IMG/VR virus record: IMGVR_UViG_3300006641_000146
Coordinates: 1 to 26,750 of that record
Length of the DNA: 26,750 nucleotides
Direction: 5' to 3' (one strand)
Source of the DNA: a virus
Part shown: positions 21,638-26,750 of the stretch, in pieces
How positions within the stretch are numbered: the first letter of the stretch is position 1
How the letters are laid out: each line of letters begins with the position of its first letter
Translations under genes and position numbers: made by a program
The notes under the pieces: generated by a model
Told to the model about the DNA's origin: nothing
The model's database searches: none
What the model saw: the letters and a program-made list of their open reading frames with translations, nothing else

Positions 21638-21645
21638 CCCACCAC
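21637..21645 (+). promoter_or_regulatory. ACCCACCAC motif before the zinc-ribbon gene
   Basis: Exact 9-mer that starts in the primase/helicase stop codon and ends 1 nt before ATG 21647. The 9-bp gap between the genes is almost only this motif. Confidence 0.55.
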
Positions 21646-21646
21646 C

Positions 21647-21871
21647 ATGAACTGCCCTGAGTGCAACTGCGACGTCCTTCGCACCACGATGACCCGGCAC
21701 TACCGCAAGCACGCCGTCATTCGCAGGAAGAAATGCACGTCCTGCAACCACGCCTGGTACACGATGGAAACCCAGATCCCAAAGGATGCCGTCGTCCATA
21801 ACCGCACCCACGAAGGCATGTCCACCTTTGGCCTGACCAAAGAATTCCAAGGCCTGACCTACCGCCAATGA
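21647..21871 (+). CDS. Small zinc-ribbon protein, NrdR-like N-terminal domain
   Basis: A 74-aa protein with two Cys pairs (MNCPECNCDV, C3-x2-C6, and KKCTSCNHAWYTME, C30-x2-C33) separated by a basic stretch (RHYRKHAVIRRKK). The order C-P-x-C ... R-R-K-x-C-x-x-C-x-x-x-W-x-T-x-E is that of the zinc ribbon of the NrdR repressor, but the ATP-cone domain is absent, so it cannot be a complete NrdR. DNA or RNA binding is likely; a role in nucleotide or middle-gene control beside ThyX is speculation. Its stop overlaps the ThyX start (ATGA). Confidence 0.72.
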   Translation: MNCPECNCDVLRTTMTRHYRKHAVIRRKKCTSCNHAWYTMETQIPKDAVVHNRTHEGMSTFGLTKEFQGLTYRQ

Positions 21872-22494
21872 CTGCATCCTTCGTTCACTGCACCCCCGAC
21901 GCTGAGCTGCTCATCGTCGACATGGCACGGGTCAGCAACCCAGACAACCAAGGCAACTACCAAACAGCACCACGCCTGCTGCAGTACCTGATCAAGCACA
22001 AGCACTGGTCGCCATTTGAGATGGCATCCATGTGCCTGAGGATCCAGACCGAGCGGGACATCGCCGCCCAGATCCTGCGGCATCGGTCCTTCTCGTTTCA
22101 GGAGTTCAGCCAGCGGTACGCAGCGGCCTCGATGCCCATCGTCCCTGCCCTGCGCAGGCAGGACGACAAGAACCGGCAGTCCAGTCACGACGACCTGGAC
22201 CCTGAGCTGAAGGCACGCCTCACCAGTCAGGCCGCCCAGCTGGTTGGCAAGGCCTACGGCATCTACGAAGGGATGCTCGCCCAGGGCGTGGCCAAGGAAA
22301 CAGCACGGCGGATCCTCCCCCTTTGCACCCCGACCACCCTCTACATGCACGGCACGCTGCGCAGCTGGATCCACTACATCGAACTGCGCACCGAGCAAGG
22401 CACGCAGCTGGAGCATCGGCTGATTGCTGAGGCCTGCAAGGACATCTTCTGCACCCAATTCCCGTACACCGCCACTGCCCTTAACTGGCTATGA
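21868..22494 (+). CDS. thyX: Flavin-dependent thymidylate synthase ThyX
   Basis: Converts dUMP to dTMP with methylene-tetrahydrofolate and FAD, supplying dTTP for phage DNA synthesis. The 208-aa protein has the ThyX signature RHR-x7-S at 71-81 (RHRSFSFQEFS), followed by QRY; the upstream HWSPFE (46-51) also belongs to the family pattern. The C-terminal region has PLCTPTTLYMHGTLRSWIHY and LRTEQGTQLEHRLIAEAC, with the substrate-binding Arg/His set. ThyX is common in Synechococcus podoviruses and is placed between replication genes there too. ATGA overlaps join it to the zinc-ribbon gene and to the exonuclease. Confidence 0.95.
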   Translation: MTASFVHCTPDAELLIVDMARVSNPDNQGNYQTAPRLLQYLIKHKHWSPFEMASMCLRIQTERDIAAQILRHRSFSFQEFSQRYAAASMPIVPALRRQDDKNRQSSHDDLDPELKARLTSQAAQLVGKAYGIYEGMLAQGVAKETARRILPLCTPTTLYMHGTLRSWIHYIELRTEQGTQLEHRLIAEACKDIFCTQFPYTATALNWL

Positions 22495-23249
22495 CCCTTC
22501 TTGTTGATGCCGACTGGCTGATCTACACCGCCTGCTCTGCCTGCGAAACAGACATCCGCTGGGATGAATGGATCAACACCTTGCACCTGGAGCAGGCCGA
22601 CGTCCGTGACTTCATCTCCGGCAAGGTCGCTTACTGGAAAGAGCTGACCGGGCACACCGACGTCGTCATGTGCCTGTCGGACTACCCCTCCTTCCGGCAC
22701 ACGATCTATCAGGACTACAAGGCAAACCGGATCGGCAAGCGCAAGCCCCTTGGCATCCGGGACATCAGGCTCTACGTCGAACAGAACTACCCAACCCGCA
22801 CCATGATCGGCCTGGAAGCCGACGACGCCATCGGCATCTTTGCCACCGGCGGGCAGTACCAAGACCCGATCATCGTGTCCATCGACAAGGACATGCGCAC
22901 CCTGCCCTGCCAACTGCTGGCCAATGACACCGTCGAAACCATCCATCAGGTCGACGCCGACCGGGCTTGGATGCTGCAGACCCTGACCGGTGACAGCACC
23001 GATAACTACGCAGGACTCAAAGGCCATGGCCCAGTCACTGCAGCCAAGACCTTGGGTGATGCCGTCGCCCTCAAAGACCTATGGGACAAGGTCGTTGCTG
23101 CCTACAAGAAAGCAGGCAGGTCGTACGCCGATGCCCTGCTCAACGCACGCCTGGCCAGGATCCTTCGCCACGGCGACTACGACTACGACACCAATGAGGT
23201 GCTGCTATGGGATCCGGATACCGACGTCAGGATGAAGGACGCTGACTAG
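22491..23249 (+). CDS. 5'-3' exonuclease (T7 gp6-like)
   Basis: A FEN-type nuclease, 252 aa, that removes RNA primers and degrades host DNA. Metal-binding acidic residues fall in the expected order: VDADWL (D6, D8), CLSDYPSFRHTIYQDYKANR with the conserved Y-K-x-x-R, GLEADDAIG (E109, D111, D112), SIDKDM (D132, D134), and TGDSTDNYAGLKGHGP (D168, D171) leading into the helix-hairpin-helix. It is the last plus-strand gene. The final 23 bp overlap, tail to tail, the end of a minus-strand gene. No terminator is visible after it. Confidence 0.92.
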   Translation: MTLLVDADWLIYTACSACETDIRWDEWINTLHLEQADVRDFISGKVAYWKELTGHTDVVMCLSDYPSFRHTIYQDYKANRIGKRKPLGIRDIRLYVEQNYPTRTMIGLEADDAIGIFATGGQYQDPIIVSIDKDMRTLPCQLLANDTVETIHQVDADRAWMLQTLTGDSTDNYAGLKGHGPVTAAKTLGDAVALKDLWDKVVAAYKKAGRSYADALLNARLARILRHGDYDYDTNEVLLWDPDTDVRMKDAD

Positions 23250-23418
23250 GCATGCCGAGCGTGTCGTAGATCTGCATCAGCCTGGGATCCTGCATCGGCG
23301 CCTTGCCTTGAGGAATGTCCTCCTTGGCAATTTGCATGGCGGTCATGGCCTCAGTCATCCCTTGACCGAGGCCAGCACCAACACCAGCGGCACCACCGGT
23401 CATGGCAGGTGAGCACAT
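23227..23418 (-). CDS. Hypothetical 63-aa protein at the convergent junction
   Basis: The product is MCSPAMTGGAAGVGAGLGQG, then MTEAMTAMQIAKEDIPQGKA and RLMQIYDTLGMPSQRPSS. The glycine/alanine-rich N-terminus with Met-rich spacing might be a small virion or membrane-associated peptide. ATG 23418 overlaps the stop of the DUF6496-like gene (ATGA). Its 3' end overlaps the exonuclease gene on the other strand by 23 bp. Family not recognised. Confidence 0.6.
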   Translation of the reverse strand: MCSPAMTGGAAGVGAGLGQGMTEAMTAMQIAKEDIPQGKAPMQDPRLMQIYDTLGMPSQRPSS

Positions 23419-23573
23419 CAGCGACCCCTCCGCTTCTTCGACATACCAGCTTCGCTTAATGCAATGGCCAGCGCCTGCCTTGGGCTCTTCACCACAGGGC
23501 CGCCCTTGCCGCTATGCAACTGGCCACGCTTGTACTCCCGCATGACCTTGGCCACCTTCTTCTCGCCCTTCAT
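23418..23573 (-). CDS. DUF6496-like small basic protein
   Basis: A 51-aa, very basic protein: MKGEKKVAKVMREYKRGQLH, then SGKGGPVVKSPRQALAIALS and EAGMSKKRRGR. The pattern K-V-M-x-E-Y/F-K-x-G-x-L-H-S-G ... V-K-S-x-x-Q-A-x-A-I-A-L-S-E-A matches the short phage family I know as DUF6496. Members are often next to structural genes, and virion association or DNA binding is plausible from the charge. Start and stop both overlap neighbours (ATGA). Confidence 0.85.
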   Translation of the reverse strand: MKGEKKVAKVMREYKRGQLHSGKGGPVVKSPRQALAIALSEAGMSKKRRGR

Positions 23574-23755
23574 TGCTTGACCTTCCTGGATACGACGCCA
23601 GCCAGGATCTCAATGACGCGATAGATCTTGACCACCAGCTTGCTGTACTTGCTCAGCCGCTCGTTGTCCTTAGGCGTTGGTGTCATGTTCACCCACACCA
23701 ATGCCGCACCATGCAGAGCTACTGCAAGTGCGACGTAGTCAGCAACCCGATCCAT
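23570..23755 (-). CDS. Small membrane protein, holin candidate
   Basis: A 61-aa protein starting MDRVADYVALAVALHGAALV. Residues about 5-23 form one membrane helix, followed by NMTPTPKDNERLSKYSKLVV and a second hydrophobic-amphipathic helix KIYRVIEILAGVVSRK. The H-G-A-A-L-x-x-V-N-x-T-P-T-P-K-D motif recurs in small cyanophage membrane proteins. A holin-type role is possible because the lysin (4566-5135) has no signal peptide, but this is unproven. ATG 23755 is preferred; it overlaps the previous gene by 17 bp. Confidence 0.65.
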   Translation of the reverse strand: MDRVADYVALAVALHGAALVWVNMTPTPKDNERLSKYSKLVVKIYRVIEILAGVVSRKVKQ

Positions 23756-23984
23756 CGTGTTCGTGGCGTTGGCCTCTACTAGCCTGCCAGGCCTCGCCAA
23801 GGTTGTCCGCTGCCTCCCTGGCTAACCACCTACTGATTGCCGCTTGCTGGTTCCACGCTTGATTCAGGATCTCAGCAGCAGCTAGCAATCCCTGCCAGTC
23901 CTGGTCGTCATACAGATCCAGCAACAGACGCTGCGTCGTCTCTTGCCTTAATGAGATCTCCAGTGGGATGTCCAGCTGGTTCAT
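23739..23984 (-). CDS. Hypothetical helical protein, 81 aa
   Basis: The product is MNQLDIPLEISLRQETTQRL, then LLDLYDDQDWQGLLAAAEIL and NQAWNQQAAISRWLAREAAD. It is all-helical and soluble. Similar small proteins (L-x-D-L-Y-D-x-x-D-W ... L-L ... A) are found after tail-fibre genes in T7-like cyanophages. Function unknown. ATG 23984 overlaps the stop of the upstream gene (ATGA). Confidence 0.65.
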   Translation of the reverse strand: MNQLDIPLEISLRQETTQRLLLDLYDDQDWQGLLAAAEILNQAWNQQAAISRWLAREAADNLGEAWQASRGQRHEHDGSGC

Positions 23985-24235
23985 TCCGGGTGCAGCGTCC
24001 GGGCTTCCAGCATCGTGACCCGCTGCTCCACACTGTTCAACCGGCTAAAGGTTTCCTTCCGGTCAGCCTTGATGTCGACGTGCAGTTGCTCCAACCTTGT
24101 CGCCACGTTGTCCACGCTGGCTGCCAGTCGGATCACTGCATCCCTGCCTTCCCTTCCGCGGGTGCCTGCTGCGCCAATACCCATGGCACCCACGGTGATA
24201 GCTGCACCGACGACAGCTGCTGCTACCTCAATCAT
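23981..24235 (-). CDS. Membrane-anchored coiled-coil protein, lysis-module candidate
   Basis: An 84-aa protein. The N-terminus MIEVAAAVVGAAITVGAMGI is a membrane helix rich in Ala and Gly. It is followed by a short basic stretch and a long heptad-like helix (DNVATRLEQLHVDIKADRKE, TFSRLNSVEQRVTMLEARTL). This architecture fits a spanin-like or holin-like accessory. The adjoining genes are also small membrane proteins, consistent with a lysis cluster, but no diagnostic motif is present. A 20-bp triplicate repeat lies just upstream. Confidence 0.65.
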   Translation of the reverse strand: MIEVAAAVVGAAITVGAMGIGAAGTRGREGRDAVIRLAASVDNVATRLEQLHVDIKADRKETFSRLNSVEQRVTMLEARTLHPE

Positions 24236-24281
24236 CGGTCAACGGATCCCCGCCGCAGCCTACCGATAGACGGCAGTCCGG

Positions 24282-24341
24282 CAATTACTCAGCCTTTCGA
24301 CCAATTACTCAGCCTTTCGACCAATTACTCAGCCTTTCGAC
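24282..24341. repeat. Three exact 20-bp tandem repeats
   Basis: The unit on the minus strand is GTCGAAAGGCTGAGTAATTG, present three times head to tail. The unit contains the last codons and the TAA stop of the upstream 84-aa gene, so two further copies of this tail follow as non-coding sequence. The start-side unit also forms an AGCCTT / AAGGCT hairpin. Confidence 0.95.
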
Positions 24342-24579
24342 TAAGGCTGATCAAAGTGGTCAATACGCCCATCATCACCGTGATCGCACGGGCATCAGCG
24401 TCGCTGCATCCCATCGGGGCAGGGTCGATGGCCTTGCCCTGTGGCGTACCAACCCACTTGGCATACCAGGGCCACACCGTCGGCAAGACATAGAACCGAC
24501 AGCTGGCCCATTGCAAAGTCGCAACAACAACGATGGCCATGGAAACCGCAACGATGGATTTCCATAGCCACCTAGGCAT
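24325..24579 (-). CDS. Two-helix membrane protein, holin candidate
   Basis: An 84-aa protein, MPRWLWKSIVAVSMAIVVVA. It has a first membrane helix at about 7-24, then a loop with FYVLPTVWPWYAKWVGTPQG and DPAPMGCSDADARAITVMMG, then a second helix TVMMGVLTTLISLSRKAE. I recall the same loop and second-helix pattern in Synechococcus podovirus proteins. Two membrane helices, small size and closeness to the tail-fibre gene suit a holin, but other membrane roles are possible. The last codons lie in the triplicate 20-bp repeat. Start overlaps the previous stop by one base (TAATG). Confidence 0.65.
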   Translation of the reverse strand: MPRWLWKSIVAVSMAIVVVATLQWASCRFYVLPTVWPWYAKWVGTPQGKAIDPAPMGCSDADARAITVMMGVLTTLISLSRKAE

Positions 24580-24716
24580 TAGCGGCCTTGCCCCCTCGAC
24601 TTCTTACGGCCAGGCCTGGCCTTGGTCCTTACGGAATTGCCGATGCTTGTCTTTTTGTATGGAGCACGAGAGATGTGCTCCACCTTGGTGGCACCGGCTT
24701 TCGCTTTGGTCGCCAT
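24579..24716 (-). CDS. Tiny basic protein
   Basis: A 45-aa product, MATKAKAGATKVEHISRAPY, ending KKTSIGNSVRTKARPGRKKS RGQGR. Almost a third of residues are Lys or Arg. It resembles other short basic phage proteins with an internal S-x-G-x-S-x-R-T-K motif near structural genes, possibly DNA-binding or virion-packaged. Overlaps at both ends (ATGA with the upstream stop, TAATG with the next start) support it as a real gene. Confidence 0.7.
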   Translation of the reverse strand: MATKAKAGATKVEHISRAPYKKTSIGNSVRTKARPGRKKSRGQGR

Positions 24717-24949
24717 CAGCTCAGCCCAAAAAGGTCCTTGAGTTCCTGGACAGTTAGCCCAGCAGCGTTGAGCTTTTGTTCAACCGTTTGCTCGGCTGAA
24801 ATGGCATCTTGCTGAATCGACTCGATTTGATATTGGCCATTGGGATCAGGCACTATCGTGCATCCCTCGGGAGGTTGCCACTCAGTCTGTCCATCCCAGA
24901 CAGTGCGGTTGATGCACTTGCCTTCAGAGTCGAGGATTGCGTAGATCAT
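24716..24949 (-). CDS. Tail-fibre-associated small protein
   Basis: A 77-aa protein, MIYAILDSEGKCINRTVWDG, then QTEWQPPEGCTIVPDPNGQY and a C-terminal helix NAAGLTVQELKDLFGLS. The pattern M-I-Y-A-x-x-D ... C-I-N-R-x-x-W-D-G ... W-x-P-P-E-G is well known directly downstream of phage fibre genes. There it is thought to be a fibre-assembly or accessory protein. It starts 2 bp after the fibre stop. Confidence 0.75.
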   Translation of the reverse strand: MIYAILDSEGKCINRTVWDGQTEWQPPEGCTIVPDPNGQYQIESIQQDAISAEQTVEQKLNAAGLTVQELKDLFGLS

Positions 24950-24951
24950 AA

Positions 24952-26397
24952 TTACCAGCTCCAAACACGAACAATACCGGCAGCACCATTGCCGCCAGCG
25001 CCAGAAGTAAAGCCGTCATCACAGGCAGCGCCGCCACCACCTCCTCCACCAGGGAATGCGCCGTTGCCTGCGTTCATGCCATTTGTGGCTGTTACATAAG
25101 AACCGCCTCCGCCTCCACCACCTTCATTGATAGGCGCGTTTTGACCAGCGCTAATGGTTGCACTTGTTGAGCGAAGAAATGCGTTATAGCCGCCAGCACC
25201 TCCTACTGCAGATGTTGTATTGCCAGCCGTTCTGCCTGCCCCGCCACCACCTCCTGCTCCTCCAACAGGAAACGCAATAAAAAATCCGGCGCCGCCGTTG
25301 CCCAAGAGGCCCGCCCCGCCGACGCTGGCGTTAATGTAAGTGGAAGCTTTGAAAGACACAGAACCCCCAGCGACAGCCACATCTATCCCGCCTAAACCGC
25401 CACCTGCTGCTCCGCTTTCCAAGTAAGAACCGAATTGTGTATTGCCGCCAGAATTGCCGTTATCGCCAGCGGCATTAAATAGTGACACACCAGCGGCACC
25501 TACCCCTCCAGCTCCAATGGTGACGCTAACTGTGGCAGTCAAGCTGGAAGCATTAAACAATTTATACAGACCTGCCCCTCCTGCTCCTCCGCTTCCACCA
25601 CCTCTGGCATTTGCTGTTGGGTTAGTGGCTCCAGAACCGCCACCAGCCCCACCCCCAACAAGCTCTACATAAACCATTGTGCAGTTGGCTGGCTTTGTCC
25701 AAGTACCGTTGCTTGTGAATTCCTGGTAATCACTTAAAAATGTTTGGTTGGAAGCAAATGTGATTGGCCCGGTCATTGTGCCACCAGTCTTAAGCAAGGC
25801 GGCGTCGTAGGTAGTCTTAACACTATTAGGCGTAGCCGCCGTTGTAGTGCTGGTTGAGCTAACAGAATCCGTTAATTGAACAGTACCGCGATCAGAAGTA
25901 GAACCTTGCTGGATTTTGGTGCCAGTAATGGCTGCAGCTGAATTGATGTCAGCGTCAACGATTGTGTCGTTAGCGATCTTTGCGCTAGTCACCGCGCCAT
26001 TGTCAATGGTCCACACGGACCCATTCGCCGACGTCGTGATGTCGCCCTTGTCGCCGTTGGGGATGACGCCAGCAAGGCCATCGGCCAAGCTGTCGTCCAA
26101 CTCCTGCTGCGTGTAGATGGACTGCCTTGCGTTTGTATCCAGGTCTGCCGCTACAAGCGTCGAGCCATCCGTGAAATCAACAAGCGGATTGGTCAGTGGC
26201 GTTTGCCGATACACCCGCACAGTGGCGCCATTGGCTGGCACCACATCCATCTGAATCAAGCTGTCATTGATCCAGGTAAATGTTGCTGGCGATCCGGCGA
26301 CTGTCGCCAGTACATGCTCTCGACGGACGTAACCAAAGGGCACCGCAAACTGAGTTGTCGTACCGTCGCCGGTGTAGACGTTGTAAGAGAAAGCCAT
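24952..26397 (-). CDS. Tail fibre protein (gp17-type N-terminus, glycine-rich tip)
   Basis: A 481-aa adhesin. Residues 1 to about 115 match the T7 gp17 N-terminal tail-attachment domain: MAFSYNVYTGDGTTTQFAVP, FGYVRREHVLATVAGSP, VRVYRQTPLTNPLVDFTDGS and LDTNARQSIYTQQELDDS. The middle is a beta-rich shaft (TGTKIQQGSTSDRGTVQLTD). The C-terminal 250 residues are glycine-rich, with GGG runs, ending GGNGAAGIVRVWSW, a receptor-binding tip type seen in phage adhesins. T7 gp17 is 553 aa. The ATG overlaps the stop of the gene upstream, and the accessory protein follows 2 bp after. Confidence 0.92.
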   Translation of the reverse strand: MAFSYNVYTGDGTTTQFAVPFGYVRREHVLATVAGSPATFTWINDSLIQMDVVPANGATVRVYRQTPLTNPLVDFTDGSTLVAADLDTNARQSIYTQQELDDSLADGLAGVIPNGDKGDITTSANGSVWTIDNGAVTSAKIANDTIVDADINSAAAITGTKIQQGSTSDRGTVQLTDSVSSTSTTTAATPNSVKTTYDAALLKTGGTMTGPITFASNQTFLSDYQEFTSNGTWTKPANCTMVYVELVGGGAGGGSGATNPTANARGGGSGGAGGAGLYKLFNASSLTATVSVTIGAGGVGAAGVSLFNAAGDNGNSGGNTQFGSYLESGAAGGGLGGIDVAVAGGSVSFKASTYINASVGGAGLLGNGGAGFFIAFPVGGAGGGGGAGRTAGNTTSAVGGAGGYNAFLRSTSATISAGQNAPINEGGGGGGGSYVTATNGMNAGNGAFPGGGGGGGAACDDGFTSGAGGNGAAGIVRVWSW

Positions 26398-26750
26398 CAG
26401 CGTTTACCAGGAGTGATGGACCAGGCCTGGGGTTGTGCCTGTTCTGGTTGAGCGGTAGCCCCACCGTACCGACGCATGTATTCCTTTTCACCTTTGTCTG
26501 CTTGGATCACTGCTTCCTCCTGCATGATCAGCTGGCCCTTGGGTGTCGTGGCCTTATAGACAGCCTTGGCTAGCTCCTTGTACCGCTGGATCTCTGCCTG
26601 CAAAGCAGCAGCGCGAAGGCTGACGAAGCGATTGGACGGGCCCTCGATTGGCCAGGACTGGTACTGCGGGGATTCGATCAGCTCCGTCGCTGACTGCTGG
26701 AAGGTACGGCCAAACTCATCCTTCACCGTGGCGAAGGTCATGACGTAGTC
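26397..26750 (-). CDS. Unknown virion-module protein, 5' end outside window
   Basis: The frame is open to the right edge. The visible 117 residues include TFATVKDEFGRTFQQSATEL, then SPQYQSWPIEGPSNRFVSLR, a helical stretch AAALQAEIQRYKELAKAVYK, and the end RRYGGATAQPEQAQPQAWSI. An ATG at 26741 exists but the frame continues upstream of it (Asp-Tyr-Val), so this may be the C-terminus of a larger protein. The position before the tail fibre is where T7 has internal virion protein gp16. Family not recognised; the stop overlaps the fibre start (ATGA). Confidence 0.65.
   Translation of the reverse strand, partial: DYVMTFATVKDEFGRTFQQSATELIESPQYQSWPIEGPSNRFVSLRAAALQAEIQRYKELAKAVYKATTPKGQLIMQEEAVIQADKGEKEYMRRYGGATAQPEQAQPQAWSITPGKR

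Noticed and set aside
1-26750. CRISPR arrays, insertion sequences, integrase or attachment sites, photosynthesis or other host metabolic genes besides thyX
   Set aside because: None seen; the few repeats have two or three copies without CRISPR-like spacers, and no transposase or integrase pattern occurs.

Overview
The window is part of a tailed-phage genome of the T7-like podovirus type (Autographiviridae-like), most probably a cyanophage of Synechococcus-type picocyanobacteria. The evidence is a single-subunit T7-type RNA polymerase, gp2.5-like SSB, endonuclease I, a gp4-like primase/helicase and a gp6-like exonuclease, together with T7-type portal, scaffold, capsid, TerS and TerL and a gp17-type tail-fibre N-terminus. 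ThyX and several small proteins that I recall as typical of marine cyanophages support the host guess. There is no integrase, repressor, tRNA, CRISPR or insertion sequence. The DNA is GC-rich by eye, except for the more AT-rich fibre-like genes.

Layout. (1) 1-11719, minus strand: the late module. In transcription order it runs: 78-aa unknown, TerS, a small structural protein, a fibre/LamG-type cassette, TerL, an 86-aa unknown, an M15 peptidase lysin, three small virion-type genes, portal, a small protein, scaffold, and the major capsid protein, which runs off the left edge. (2) 11720-12633: about 0.9 kb of non-coding, hairpin-rich DNA with a tandem repeat and a perfect 12-bp-arm inverted repeat. 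It separates the leftward late genes from the rightward early genes. (3) 12634-16493, plus strand: a string of about 15 tiny early genes, mostly chained by ATGA overlaps. (4) 16477-23249, plus strand: RNA polymerase and DNA metabolism (SSB, endonuclease, primase/helicase, zinc ribbon, ThyX, exonuclease). (5) 23227-26750, minus strand: the far end of the late module, with tail fibre, fibre-accessory protein, small basic and membrane proteins (holin/spanin candidates) and a DUF6496-type protein. It converges on the exonuclease gene.

How it fits together. The phage RNA polymerase probably transcribes the late module. The early block takes over the host, and the middle block degrades host DNA, recycles nucleotides (nucleases plus ThyX) and replicates the phage genome. 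The late block builds the capsid, packages DNA and lyses the cell. The two blocks diverge from the structured region at 12 kb and converge at 23.2 kb, whereas T7 has one strand throughout. No DNA polymerase gene is visible where T7-like cyanophages normally carry it.

Most notable are: a 9-mer, ACCCACCAC, found 1-14 nt before seven start codons on the plus strand only, where Shine-Dalgarno sites are mostly lacking; the structured divergent region; an endonuclease I gene without a standard start codon near its conserved N-terminus, overlapping the SSB gene in the +1 frame; and TerS and TerL separated by a fibre-like cassette.
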